A DNA stretch of 64,000 nt from Calliopsis andreniformis (GCF_051401765.1 NW_027480422.1:24446001-24510000), one strand, 5' to 3'; positions 1-12,865 are shown, numbered from the stretch's first letter. Notes: generated from the sequence alone by a model not told the origin. Program-made: numbers and translations.

Positions 1-332
1 GGAACGTAGAAATGACCTTTACTTTCACACTGTTTGCAAATATACATTATATGGGATCGAAAACCTGTTGTATTTATATTGTATTTTATGCTTCTGGCGT
101 TGTCTTCTTAGGCACTATCTATTCGATCTGGTGGAGCAATGCTCTAGAGTAAAGCCTAGGTTGCCCGGAACGTAGAAATGACCATAACTATCAGACTGGT
201 TGCAATAATTCGTTTTATAGGATGGAAAGACTGTTGTATTTATATTGTATTTAATAGTTATAGCGGTGTCTTCTAGGGCCGTAGCTATTCGATGTGTTTG
301 AGCAACGCCCTAGAGTGAAGCCTAGGTTGCCC
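1..332 (+). repeat. 4-monomer HOR, copy 1 (two monomers visible)
   Basis: This pair of monomers matches 665-996 at an offset of 664 bp (4 x 166). Shared private variants include the tttgcaaatatacattatat type followed by a monomer with gtatttaatagttat and ttgagcaacg. The third and fourth monomers of the unit are clearly more diverged, so the higher-order structure is decayed. Confidence 0.7.
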
Positions 333-664
333 GGAACGTAAAAATGACCATAACATTCATACTGGTTGCAATTTTTCGTTTTATACGATGGAAAAACTGT
401 TGCATTTTTATTTTATTTTATGCTTCTGGCGTTGACTTCTAAGTCCCTAGCTATTCGATCTGGTGGAGCAACGCCCTAGAGTGAAGCCTAGGTTGCCCTT
501 AACGTAGAAATGACCAGCACCTTCACTCTGGTTGCAATCATTCCTGTTATACGATGGACAAACTGTTGTATATATATTATACTTTATGCTTCAGGCGTTG
601 ACTTCTAAGGCCGTAGCTATTCGACGTGGTGGAGCAACGCCCTAGAGTGAAGCCTAGGTTGCCC

Positions 665-996
665 GGAACGTAGAAATGACCTTTAATTTCACACTGTTTG
701 CAAGTATACATTATATACGGTGGAAAAGCTGTTGTATTTATATTGTATTTTATGCTTCTGGCGTTGTCTTCTTGGCACTATCAATTCGATCTGGTGGAGC
801 AATGCTCTAGAGTAAAGCCTAGGTTGCCCGGAACGTAGAAATGACCATAACTATCAGACTGGTTGCAATTATTCGTTTTATAGGATGGAAAGACTGTTGT
901 ATTTATATTGTATTTAATAGTTATGGCGTTGTCTTCTAGGGCCGTAGCTATTCGATGTGGTTGAGCAACGTCCTAGAGTGAAGCCTAGGTTCCCCG
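665..996 (+). repeat. 4-monomer HOR, copy 2
   Basis: Second copy of the monomer pair at 1-332, offset 664 bp. It has several substitutions and a 1-bp difference relative to copy 1, so it is older than the duplications further right in the window. Confidence 0.7.
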
Positions 997-3746
997 GAAC
1001 GTAGAAATGGCCATAGCTTTCATACTGGTTGCAATTATTCGTTTTATACGATGGAAAAACTGTTGTATTTATTTTGTATTTGGTGCTCCTGGCGTTGACT
1101 TCTTAGGCCCTAACATTTGGATCTGTTGGAGCAACGCCCTAGGGTGATTCCTAGGTTGCCCGGCACGTAGAAATGACCATAACTTTCAGACTGGTTGCTA
1201 TTATTCGTTTTATACGATGGAAGAACTGTTGTATTTATATTGTATTTTATGCTTCTGGCGTTGACTTCTTAGGCCCTAACTGTTCGATCTGGTGGAACAA
1301 CGCCCTAGAATGAGGCCTAGGTTGCCCGGAACGTAGAAATGACCATTACTTTCACACTGGTTGCAGTTATTCATGCTATACGATGGAAAAACTGTTGCAT
1401 TTTTGTTGTATTTTTATCTTCTGGCTTTGACTTCTAAGGTCCTAGAAATTCGATCTGATAGAGGAACGCCCTAGAGTGAAGCCTAGCTTGCGCGTGACGT
1501 AGAAGTGACCATACCTTTAACACTTGTTGCAATTATTCGTTTTATTCGATGGAAAAACTGTTTTATTTTTACTGTATTTTATGTTTCGGGCGTTGACTTC
1601 TAAGGCCCCAGCTATTCGATCTGGTGGAGCAACGCCCTAGAGTGAAGCATAGGTTGCCCGAAACGTAGAAATGACCATTACTTTCACACTGGTTGCAATT
1701 ATTCATGCTATACGATTGAAAAACTGTTTTATTTTTATTGTATTTTATGCTTCTGGCGTTGACTTCTAAGGTCCTAGCTATTCGATCTCGTGGGGCAACG
1801 TTCAAGAGTGAAGCCTGTGTTGGCCGAAACGTAGAAAAGACCATTACTTCCACACTGGTTGCAATCATTCTTTTTATACTATGGAAAAACTGCTGTACTT
1901 TTACTTTATTTTATGCTTCTGGCGTTGACTTCTCAGGCCCTAACTATTCGATGTGTGGAGCAACGCCCTAGAGTGAAGCCTAGGTTGCCCGGAACGTAGA
2001 AATGACCATAGCTTTCACACTGGTTGCAATTATTCCTGTTATACAAGCGAAAAACTGTTGTATTTACATTGTATTTTATGCTTCTGGCGCTGACTTCTTA
2101 GGCCCTAACTATTCGATCTGCTGGAGCGACGCCGTACATTTAAGCCTAGGTTGCCCGGAACGTAGAAATGACCTTTACTTTCACACTGTTTGCAAATATA
2201 CATTATATACGATGGAAAAGCTGTTGTATTTATATTGTGTTTTATGTTTCTGGCGTTGACTTCTTAGGCCCTAACTATTCGACCTGGTGGACCAACGCCC
2301 TAGAGTGAAGCCTAAGATGCCCGGAACGTGGAAATGACCATCACTTTCACACTGGTTGCAAGTATTCCCCTTATACGATGGAAAAACTGTTGTATTTTTA
2401 TTGTATTTTATGTTTCGGGCGTTGACTTCTAAGGCCCTAACTATTGGATCTGGTGGAGCAACGCCCTAGGGTGAAGCCGAGGTTCGCCAGAACGTAGAAA
2501 TGGCCATAACTTTCATACTGGTTGCAATTATTCCCGTTATACGATGGAAAAACTGTTGTATTTTGATTGTATTTTATGTTTCGTTCGTTGACTTATAAGG
2601 CCCTAGCTATTCGATCTCGTGGAGCAACGGCCTAGACTGAAGCCTAGGCTGCACGGAATGTAGAAGTGACCATAACCTTCACACTGCTTGCACTTACTCG
2701 TTTTATACAATGGAAAACTGTTGTATTAATTTTGTATTTTATGCTTCCGGCGTTGTCTTGTAAGGCCCTGACTATTCGATCTTGTGGAGCAACGCCCTAG
2801 GGTGAAGCCGAGGTTGGCCGGAACGTAGAAATGACCATAACTTTTATACTGGTTGCAATTATTCGTTCTATACGATGGAAAAACTGTTTTATTTTCACTG
2901 TATTTTATGTTTCGGGCGCTGACTTCTAAGGTCTTAGCTATACGATCTGGTGGGGCAACATCCAAGAGAGAAGCCTATGTTTCCCGGAACGTAGAGTAGA
3001 CCATAACTTTCACACTGGTTGCAATTATTTGTTTTGTACAATGGAAAAACTGTTGTATTTATATTGTATTTTATGCTTCTGGCGTTGACTTCTAAGGCCC
3101 TAGCTACTCGATCGGGTGGAGCAACGCCCTAGAGTGAAGGCTAGGTTTCCCGGAACGTAGAAATGACCATAACCTTCACACAGGCTGCAATTATTCCTGA
3201 AATACGATGGAAAAACTGTTTTATTTTTACTGTATTTTATGTTTCGGGCGTTGACTTCTAAGGCCCTAGCTATTCGATCTGGTGGAACAACGCCCTAGAG
3301 TGAAGCCTAGGTTGCCGGAACGTAGAAATGATCATTACTTCCACACTGTTTGCAATTATTCATTTTATACAATGGAAAGCTGTTCTATTCATATTGCTTT
3401 TCATGCTTCTGGCGTTGACTTCTAAGGCCCTAACTATTCGATCTGGTGGAGCAACGCCCTAGAGTGAAGCCTAGGTTGCCCGGAACGCAGAAATGACCGT
3501 TACTTTCACACCGGTTGCAGTTATTCATGCTATACGATGGAAAAACTGTTGTAATTTTATTTTATTTTATGCTTCTAGCGTTGACTTCTAATGCCCTAGC
3601 TATTCGATCTGGAGGAGCAATGCCCTAGGGTGAAGCCTAGGTTGCCCGGAACGTAGAAATGACCATTACTTTCACACTGGTTGCTGTTATACGTTTTATA
3701 CGATGGAAAAACTGTTGCATATATTTTGTAGTTGATGCTTCTGGCG

Positions 3747-4311
3747 TTGACCTATATGGCCCTACCTATTCGATCTGGTGGAGCAACGCCCTAGAGTCAA
3801 GCCTAGGTTGCCCGGAACGTAGAAATGACCATAACTTTCACACTGGTTGCAATTGTTCGTTTTATACAATGGAAAGGCTGTTGTATTTATTTTCTATTTT
3901 ATGCTTCTGGCTTTGACTTCTAAGGCCCTAACTCATCGATCTGGTGGAGCAATGCCTCAGAGTTAAGTCTAGGATTACCGGAACGTAGAAATGGCCATTA
4001 CGTTCACACTGACTGCAATTATTCCTGTTATACGATTGAAAAGCTGTCGTATTTATATTGTATTTTATGCTTCAGGCGTTGACTTCTAAGGCCGTAGCTA
4101 TTCGATGTAGTGGAGCAACGCCCTAGATTGAAGCCTAGTTTCCCGGAAGGTGGAAATGACAATTACTTTCACACTGTTTGCAATTATTCATTTTATACAA
4201 TGGAAAAACTGTTGTATTTATATTGTATTTTATGCTTCTGGCGTTGACTTCTAAGCCCCTAGCTATTGGATGTGTTGGAGCAACGCCCTAGAGCGAAACC
4301 CAGGTTGCCCA
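3747..4311 (+). repeat. 8-monomer duplication, copy 1
   Basis: Matches 5074-5638 at an offset of 1,327 bp (8 x 166 minus 1). Private shared variants include gttgacctNtatggcccta, a ctcatcgatctgg variant, cctcagagttaagtctagg and a cccggaaggtgg unit start. The monomer just upstream (about 3560-3745) instead matches 4720-4906 at an offset of 1,161 bp (7 monomers minus 1), so one monomer was gained between the two copies. Confidence 0.8.
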
Positions 4312-5073
4312 TAACGTAGAAATGACCTTTACTTTTACACTGGTTGCATATATTTCTGTTATACGATGTACAAACTGTTGGATTTTTATTGTACTTTACG
4401 CTTCCGTCGTCGACTTCTAAGGACCTATGTATTCGATCTGGTGGAGCAATGCCTCAGAGTTAAGTCTAGGATACCCGGAGCGTTGAAATGGCCATTACGT
4501 TCACACTGGTTGCAATTATTCGTTTTATACTATGGAAAAACTGTTCTATTTATTTTGTATTTTATGCTTCGGGCGTTGACTTCTAAGGCCCTAACTATTC
4601 GATCTGGTGGAGCCACGACCTAGAGTGAAGCCTAGGTTGCCCGGAACGTAGAAATGACCATTACTTTCACACTGCTTGATATTATTCATTTTATACGATG
4701 GAAAATCTGTTGTACTTATGTTGTATTTTATTCTTCTGGCGTTGAATTCTAAGTCCCTAGCTATTCGATCTGGAGGAGCAATGCCTTAGGGTGAAGCCTA
4801 GGTTGCCCGAAACGTAGAAATGACCATTACTTTCACACTGGTTGCTGTTATACGTTTTATAGGATGGAAAAACTGTTGTATTTATTTTGTACTTGATGCT
4901 TCTGGCGTTGACTTCTTAGGCCCTAACTATTCGATCTGGTGGAACAACGCCCTAGAGTGAAGCCTATGTTGCACGGAACGTAGAAATGACCATCACTTTC
5001 ACACTAGTTGCATTTATTCCTGTTGTGCGGTGGAAAAACTGTTGTATCTTTATTGTATTTTATGCTTCGGGCG

Positions 5074-5638
5074 TTGACCTCTATGGCCCTACCTATTCGA
5101 TCTGGTGGAGCAACGCCCTAGAGTCAGGCCTAGGTTGCCCGGAACGTAGAAATGACCATAACTTTCACACAGGTTGCAATTGTTCGTTTTATACGATGGA
5201 AAGGCTGTTGTATTTATTTTGTATTTTAAGCTTCTGGCTTTGACTTCTAAGGACCTAACTCATCGATCTGGTTGAGCAATGCCTCAGAGTTAAGTCTAGG
5301 ATTACCGGAACGTAGAAATGGTCATTACGTTCACACTGGCTGCAATTATTCCTGTTATACGATTGAAAAGCTGTCGTATTTATATTGTATTTTATGCTTC
5401 AGGCGTTGACTTCTAAGGCCGTAGCTATTCGATGTAGTGGAGCAACGCCCTAGAGTGAAGCCTAGTTTCCCGGAAGGTGGAAATGACAATTACTTTCACG
5501 CAGTTTGCAATTATTCATTTCATACAATGGAAAAACTGTTGTATTTATATTGTATTTTATGCTTCTGGCGTTGACTTCTGAGCCCCTAGCTATTGGATGT
5601 GGTGGAGCAACGCCCCAGAGCGAAACCTAGGTTGCCCG
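5074..5638 (+). repeat. 8-monomer duplication, copy 2
   Basis: Second copy of 3747-4311, ending about 250 bp before the strand-switch junction. A single extra monomer (about 4907-5073) lies between this block and its upstream partner segment, which points to unequal exchange of whole monomers. Confidence 0.8.
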
Positions 5639-5803
5639 GATCGTAGAAATGTCCTTTACTTTCACACTGGTTGAAATTATTCACTGTATACGATGGAAAA
5701 GCTGTTGTATTTTTATTGTACTTTATGCTTCTGGCGTTGACTTCTTAGGCCCTAGCTATTCGATCTGGTGGACCGACGCCCTAGAGTGATGTATAGGTTG
5801 CCC

Positions 5804-5963
5804 GGAACGGAGAAATGACAATAACTTTCACAATGATTGCAATTATTGCTTTTATACGATGGAATAACTGTTGTATTTTTCTTGTATTTTACATATTGTA
5901 TTTTCCATCGTATGACTGGAATAATTGCAACCAGTGTGAAAGTTATGGTCATTTCTACGTTCC
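5804..5963. repeat. Head-to-head palindromic junction of the two array orientations
   Basis: The last plus monomer starts at 5804 and follows the consensus to 5891, about 88 bp. Minus-oriented consensus begins at 5901. The nine bases between resemble the AT-rich part of the plus monomer. The 61-bp arms 5804-5864 and 5903-5963 are reverse complements with about 8 mismatches, centred at 5883.5; the inner 11 bp (5854-5864 and 5903-5913) are perfect. The junction falls in AT-rich sequence with ttttcc/ttttac-like microhomology, consistent with a fold-back or template-switch origin (inference). Confidence 0.93.
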
Positions 5964-7732
5964 GGGCAACGTAGACTTCACTCTAGGCCGTTAGTCCACC
6001 AGATCGAGTGACTAGGGCCTTAGATGTCAACGCCAGAAGCTTAAAATACAATAAAAATACAACAGTTTTTACTTCCTATAAAAGGAATAATTGCAACCAG
6101 AGTGAAAGTAACAGACATTTCTACGTTCCGGGCAGGCTAGTCTTCACTCTAGGGCGTTGCTTCGCCAAATGGATGAGTATGAGCATTAGAAATTAACGCC
6201 AGAAACATAAACTACAAAATAAATACACCAGTTTTTCTATCGTATAAAAGGTATAATTGCAACCAGTTTGAAAGTTATGGCCATTTCTACGTTCCGGGCA
6301 ACCTAGGTTTTGCTCTAGGGCGTTGCTCCACCACATCGAATAGTTAGGGCCTTAGAAGTCAACGCCTGAAACATAAAATACAATAAAAATACAACATTTT
6401 GTTCATCGTATAACAGGGATAATTGCAACCAGTGTGAAAGATATGGTCATTTCTACGTTTCGGGCAACCTGGGCTACAATCTAGGGCGTTGGCCCACCAC
6501 ATCCAATACATAGGGCCTAAGGAGTCAACGCTAGAAGCACCAAATACAATATAAATACAACAGTTTTTCCATCGTATATAACGAATAATTGCAACCAGTG
6601 TGAAAGTAATGGTCATTTCTACGTTCCGGGCAACCTAGGCTTCACTCTAGGGCGTTGTTCCACCAGATCGAATAGTGAGCGCCTAGGAAGTCAACGTCTG
6701 AATCATAAAATACGATATATGTACAATAGTTTTTCCGTCGTATAAAACGAATAATTGCAACCAGTGCGAAAGTAATGGCCATTTCTACGTTCCGGGCAAC
6801 CTGGGCTTCACTCCAGGGCGTTACTCCACCAGGTCGAATAGCTAGGGCCTTAGAAGTCAACGCCCGAAACTTAAAATACAATACGAATTCAAAAGTTTTT
6901 CCATCGTATAACGGGAATGATTGCAACAAATGTGAACGTGATGGTCATTTCCACGTTTCGGGCAACCTAGGCTTCACCCTAGGGCGTTGGTCCACCAGAT
7001 CCAATAGTTAGGGCCTAAGAAGTCAACGGCAGAAGCATAAAATACAATATAAATACAACTGTTTTTCCATCGTATAAAATGAATAATTGCAACCAGTTTG
7101 AAAGTTATGGCCATTTCTACGTTCCGGGCAACCTAGGCTTCACCCTAGGGCGTTGCTCCACCAGATCCAATTCTTAGGGCATTAGAAGTTAACGCCCGAA
7201 GCATAAAATACAATAAAGATACAACAGCTTTTCCATCGTATAACAGGAATAATTGCAACCAGATTCAAGGTGATGGTCATTTCTACGTTCCTGGCAGCCT
7301 AGGCTTCACCCTAGGGCGTTGCACCACCAGATCGAACAGCTAGGGCCTTAGAAGTCAACTCCAGAAACATAAAATAAAATAAAAATACAGCAGTTATTCC
7401 AACGTATAACAGGAATAATTACAACCAGTGTGAAAGTAATGGGCATTTCTACGTTCCGCGCAACCTAGACTTCACTGTCGGGCGTTGCTCCAACAGGTCG
7501 AATAGTTTGGGCCTTAGAAAACAACTCCAGACGCATAAAATACAATAAAAATACATCAGTTTTACCATCGTATAACAGGAATAATTGCAACCAGTGTGAA
7601 AGATATGGTCATTTCTACGTTCCGGGCGACCTTGGCTTCACTCTGGGGCGTTGGTCCAGCAAATCGAATAGTTAGGGCCTCAGAAGTCAACGCCAGAAGC
7701 ATAAAATACGATATAAGTACAACAGTTTTTCC

Positions 7733-7810
7733 TGGTTGCCCGGAACGTAGAAATGACCATAACTTTCAGACTGGTGAAATTAATGGTCATTTCTACGTTC
7801 CGGGCAACCA
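7733..7810. repeat. Fold-back micro-inversion with perfect 28-bp inverted arms
   Basis: Within minus-oriented monomers, 7733-7776 reads in plus orientation, then minus orientation resumes. It creates arms 7733-7760 and 7783-7810 that are perfect 28-bp reverse complements around a 22-bp loop, and the loop itself holds a TTTCA/TGAAA pair. The monomer is 178 bp instead of 166 (gttccggg starts 7619 and 7797): about 29-32 bp of normal sequence is replaced by 44 bp. The inserted piece 7734-7775 matches 1154-1195 of the plus block with one mismatch. Confidence 0.92.
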
Positions 7811-8099
7811 AGGCTTCACTCTAGGGCGTTGCTCCACCAGATCGAATAGTTAGGGCCTAAGAAGTCAACGCCAGAAGCATAAAATACCATAAAAATACAA
7901 CAGTATTTCCATCGTATAAAAAGAATAATTGCAACCAGTGTGAAAGTAATGGTCATTTCTACGTTTCGGGCAACCTAGGCTCCACTCTAGGGCGTTGCTC
8001 CACCAAATCGAATAGCTAGGGCCTTAGAAGTCAACGCCCGAAGCATAAAATACAATAAAAATACTACAGTTTTTCCATCGTATAACAGGAATAATTGCA

Positions 8100-8557
8100 A
8101 CCAGAGTGAAGGTGATGGTCATTTCTACATTCCGGGCGACCTTGGCTTCACTCTGGGGCGTTGGTCCAGCAAATCGAATAGTTAGGGCCTAAGAAGTCAA
8201 CGCCAGAAGCATAAAATACAAAACAAATACAGTAGTTTTTCCATCGTATAAAACGAATAACTGCACGAGTGTGAAAGGTATGGTCATTTCAACGTTCCGG
8301 GCAACCTAGGTTTCACTCTAGGTCGCTGCTCCACCAGATCGAATAGTTAGGGCCTACGAAGCCAACGCCAGAAGCATAAAATACAATTAAAATACAACAG
8401 TTTTTCCATCGCGTAACAGGAGTAATTGCAACCAGTGTGAAAGTGATGGTCATTCCTACGTTCCGGGCAACCTGGGCTTCATTCTAGGGCGTTATTCCAC
8501 CACATCTAATAGCTACGGCCTTAGAAAACTACGCCGGAAGCATAAAATACAATATAA
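8100..8557 (-). repeat. Mosaic block M, copy 1
   Basis: Matches 11582-12039 at an offset of 3,482 bp (21 monomers minus 4). Private markers are aaacaaatacagtagtt, a 1-bp-deleted gcacgagtgtg, the ctaggtcgctgctcc variant and a following ggagtaattgc monomer. The right end stops matching in the AT-rich part of a monomer. Confidence 0.85.
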
Positions 8558-9269
8558 ATGCAACACATTTTCCATCGTATAACAGGAATAACTGCAACCA
8601 GTGTGAAAGTACTGGTCATTTCTACGTTACGGGTAACATAGGCGTCACTCTAAGGCGTTGCTCCACCAGATCGAATAGCGAGGGACTTAGAATTCAACGC
8701 CAGAAGAATAAAATACAAAAAAGTACTACAGTTTTTCCATCGTATAACAGGAATAATTGCAACCAGAGTGAAAGTGATGGTCATTTCTACGTTTCGGGCA
8801 ACCTAGGCTCCACTCTAGGGCGTTAGTCCGCCAAATCGAATAGCTAGGGCCTTAGAAGTCAACGCCCGAAGCATAAAATACAATAAAAATACTACAGTTT
8901 TTCCATCGTATAACAGGAATAATTGCAACCAGAGTGAAAGTGATGGTCATTTCTATATTCCGGGCGACCTAGGCTCCACTCTCGGGCGTTGGTCCAGGAA
9001 ATCGAATAGTTAGGGCTTAAGAAGTCAACGCCAGAAGCTTAAAATACAATAAAAATACAACAGTCTTTCCATCGTATAACAGGAATAATTGCAACCAGTG
9101 TGGAAGTAATGGTCATTTCTACGTTCCGGGCAACCTAGGCATTACTCTAGGGCGTTGCTCCACCAGATCGAATAGCTAGGGACTTAGAATTCAACGCTAG
9201 AAGAATAAAATACAATAAAAATACTACAGTTTTTCCATCGTATAACAGGAATAATTGCAACCAGAGTGA

Positions 9270-9880
9270 AAGTGATGGTCATTTCTACATTCCGGGCGAC
9301 CTAGGCTTCACTCTGGGGCGTGGGTCCAGGAAATCGAATAGTTAGGGCTTAAGAAGTCAACGCCAGAAGCATAAATTACAATAAAAATACAACAGTCTTT
9401 CCATCGTATAACAGGAATAACTGCAACCAGTGTGAAGGTAATTGTCTTTTCTATGTTCCGGGCGACCTAGGCTTTACTCTAGGGCGGTGCTCCACCATAT
9501 CAAATAGTTTGGACCTACGAACTCAACGCCAGAAGCATAAAATACAATATAAATATTACAGGTTTTCCACCATATATAATGTATATTTGCAAACAGTGTG
9601 AAAGTAATGGTCATTTCTACGTTCCGGGCAACCTTCTAGTCACTCTAGGGCGTTGCTCCACGAGATCGAATGGTTAGGGACTTAGAATTCAGCGCCAGAA
9701 GCATAAAATACAATAAAAATGCAACAGTTTTTCCATCGTATAACAGGACAACTGCAACCAGTGTGAAAGTACTTTCATTTCTACGTTTCGGGCAACCTGG
9801 GCTTCATTCTAGGGCGTTATTCCACCACATCTAGTAGCTACGGCCTTAGAAGACAACGCCGGAAGCATAAAATACAATAT
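9270..9880 (-). repeat. Mosaic block N, copy 1
   Basis: Matches 12255-12865 at an offset of 2,985 bp (18 monomers minus 3). Marker variants include ataaattacaataaaa, gtaattgtctttt, atattacaggttttccacc and the short taacaggacaactgcaacc. Parts recur again at about 13.4-13.8 and 15.84-16.1 kb. Confidence 0.8.
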
Positions 9881-11581
9881 AAATACAACAGCTTTTCCGT
9901 CGTATAAAATGAATAATTGCAAACAGTGTGAATGTAATGCTCATTTCTACATTCCGGGCAACCAGGGCTTCACTCTAGGGCGTTGCTCTACCAGGTCGAA
10001 TAGTTAGGGCCTAAGAAGTCAACGCCAGAAGCATAAAATACAATAAAAATACAACAGCCTTTCCATCGTATAATAGGAATAATTGCAACCAGTGTGAAGG
10101 TAATGGTCTTTTCAATGTTCCGGGCAACTAGGCTTCACTCTAGGGCGGTGATCCGCCAGATCAAATAGTTAGGGCCTAAGACGTCAACGCCAGAAGCATA
10201 AAATACAATATAAATACAACAGCTTTTCCGTCGTATAAAATGAATAATTGCAAACAGTGTGAATGTAATGCTCATTTCTACATTCCGGGCAACCTAGGCT
10301 TCACTCTAGGGCGTTGCTCCACGAGATCGAATAGTTAGGGCCTTAGAACTCAACGCTAGAAGAATAAAATACAATAAAAATACTACAGTTTTTCCATCGT
10401 ATAACAGGAATAACTGCAACCAGTGTGAAAGTACTGGTCATTTCTACGTTACGGGTAACCTCGGCGTCACTCTAAGGCATTGCTCCACCAGATCGAATAG
10501 CTAGGGACTTAGAATTCAACGCCAGAAGAATAAAATACAATAGAAATACAACAGTCTTTCCATCGTATGACAGGAATAATTGCAACCAGAGTGAAAGTGA
10601 TGGTCATTTCTACATTCCGGGCGACCTAGGCTTCACTCTGGGGCGTTGGTCCAGGAAATCGAATAGTTAGGGCTTAAGAAGTCAACGCCAGAAGCATAAA
10701 GTACAATAAAAATACTACAGTTTTTCCATCGTATAACAAGAATAATTGCAACCAGTGTGAATGTGATGGTCATTTCTACGTTCCGGGCGACCTAGGCTTC
10801 ACTCTAGGGCGTTGTTCCGCCAGTACGAATTGTTAGGGCCTTAGAAGTCAACGCGAGAAGCGTAAAATACAAAACAAATGCAACAGTTTTTCCATCGTAT
10901 AAAACGAATAATTGCAACCGATGTGAAAATTATGGTCATTTCTACGTTCCGTGCAAACTAGGCTCCACGCTAGGGCGTTGCTCCAACAAATCGAATAGCT
11001 AGGGCCTTAGAAGTCAACGCCCGAAGCATAAAATACAGTAAAAATACTACAGTTTTTCCATCTTATAACAGGAATAATTGCAACCAGTGTGAAAGTGATG
11101 GTCATTTATACATTCCGAGCGACCTAGGCTTCATGCTGGGGCGTTATTCCACCACATCTAATATCTACGGCCTTAGAAGACTACGCCGGAAGCATAAAAT
11201 ACAATATAAATACAGCAGCTTTTCCGTCGTATAAAATGGATAATTGCAATCAGTGTGAAAGGAATGTATCATTTCTACGTTCCGAGCAACCTAGGCATTA
11301 CTCAAGGGCGTTGCTCCACCAGATCGTATAGTTTGGGCCTAAGAAGCCAACGCCAGAAGCATAAAATAAAATTAAAATACAACAGTTTTTCCATCGTATA
11401 ACAGGAATAATTGCAACAAGTGTGAAGGTAATGGTCATTTCTATGTTCCGGGCAACCTAGGCATTACTCAAGGGCGATGCTTCACCAGATTGAATAGATA
11501 GAGCCTAAGAAGTCACCGCGAGAAGCATAAATTACAATAAAAATAATACAGTTTTTCCATCTTATAACAGGAATAATTGCA

Positions 11582-12039
11582 ACCAGAGTGAAAGTGATGG
11601 TCATTTCTACATTCCGGGCGACCTAGGCTTCACTCTGGGGCGTTGGTCCAGCAAATCGAATGGTTAGGGCCTAAGAAGTCAACGCCAGAAGCATAAAATA
11701 CAAAACAAATACAGTAGTTTTTCCATCGTATAAAACGAATAACTGCACGAGTGTGAAAGGTATGGTCATTTCAACGTTCCGGGCAACCTAGGTTTCACTC
11801 TAGGTCGCTGCTCCACCAGATCGAATAGTTAGGGCCTACGAAGCCAACGCCAGAAGCATAAAATACAATTAAAATACAACAGTTTTTCCATCGCGTAACA
11901 GGAGTAATTGCAACCAGTGTGAAAGTGATGGTCATTCCTACGTTCCGGGCAACCTGGGCTTCATTCTAGGGCGTTATTCCACCACATCTAATAGCTACGG
12001 CCTTAGAAAACTACGCCGGAAGCATAAAATACAATATAA
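11582..12039 (-). repeat. Mosaic block M, copy 2
   Basis: Second copy of 8100-8557. Its continuation (from about 12040) matches a different place, near 9880 and 10206, showing that blocks were joined in new orders rather than simply repeated in tandem. Confidence 0.85.
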
Positions 12040-12254
12040 ATACAACAGCTTTTCCGTCGTATAAAATGAATAATTGCAAACAGTGTGAATGTAATGCTCA
12101 TTTCTACATTCCGGTTAACCTAGGCTTCACTCTCGGGCGTTGCTCCACGAGATCGAATAGTTAGGGTCTTAGAACTCAACGCCAGAAGAATAAAATACAA
12201 TAAAAATACTACAGTTTTTCCATCGTATAACAGGAATAACTGCAACCAGTGTGA

Positions 12255-12865
12255 AAGTACTGGTCATTTCTACATTCCGGGCGACCTAGGCTTCACTCTG
12301 GGGCGTTGGTCCAGGAAATCGAATAGTTAGGGCTTAAGAAGTCAACGCCAGAAGCATAAATTACAATAAAAATACAACAGTCTTTCCATCGTATAACAGG
12401 AATAATTGCAACCAGTGTGAAGGTAATTGTCTTTTCTATGTTCCGGGCAACCTAGGCTTTACTCTAGGGCGGTGCTCCACCATATCAAATAGTTTGGGCC
12501 TACGAACTCAACGCCAGAAGCATAAAATACAATATAAATATTACAGGTTTTCCACCGTATATAATGTATATTTGGAAACAGTGTGAAAGTAATGGTCATT
12601 TCTACGTTCCGGGCAACCTTCTAGTCACTCTAGGGCGTTGCTCCACGAGATCGAATGGTTAGGGACTTAGAATTCAGCGCCAGAAGCATAAAATACAATA
12701 AAAATGCAACAGTTTTTCCATCGTATAACAGGACAACTGCAACCAGTGTGAAAGTACTTTCATTTCTACGTTTCGGGCAACCTGGGCTTCATTCTAGGGC
12801 GTTATTCCACCACATATAGTAGCTACGGCCTTAGAAGTCAACGCCGGAAGCATAAAATACAATAT
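12255..12865 (-). repeat. Mosaic block N, copy 2
   Basis: Second copy of 9270-9880. From about 12682 it overlaps the first of the two long parallel blocks (12682-15585). Confidence 0.8.

Larger units (their letters stand above)
1..5891 (+). repeat. 166-bp satellite array, plus-oriented block
   Basis: About 35 head-to-tail monomers. The landmark ggaacgtagaaatgacc begins at 1, 167, 333 and 499 (there with a ttaacg variant), giving an exact 166-bp period, and the same phase continues to the last plus monomer at 5804. Each unit has a GC-richer part (the GGCGTTG...CAACGCC dyad and CCTAGG) and an AT-rich part (tgtattttatgc-like). Neighbouring monomers differ at many positions, so this is an old diverged array with only local higher-order structure. 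No gene, RNA or mobile element interrupts it. The array runs off the left edge of the window. The monomer family is not one I recognise; a centromeric or pericentromeric satellite is inferred from array size and unit length only. Confidence 0.97.

Noticed and set aside
5881..5910. Terminal inverted repeat of a DNA transposon at the orientation switch
   Set aside because: The inverted arms are ordinary satellite monomers on both sides. There is no target-site duplication, no transposase-like sequence, and no matching outer end.
6035..6040. Identity with known 166-bp HindIII satellites such as those described in oysters
   Set aside because: Only the length agrees. AAGCTT is not a conserved site here, appearing in just a few monomers (for example near 6035 and 9035), and I cannot confirm any sequence match without a search.
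7596..7853. A distinct 85-codon gene with a novel central segment
   Set aside because: The novel central peptide comes from the 44-bp fold-back inversion at 7733-7776 being read in the opposite strand's frame; the rest is ordinary satellite translation.
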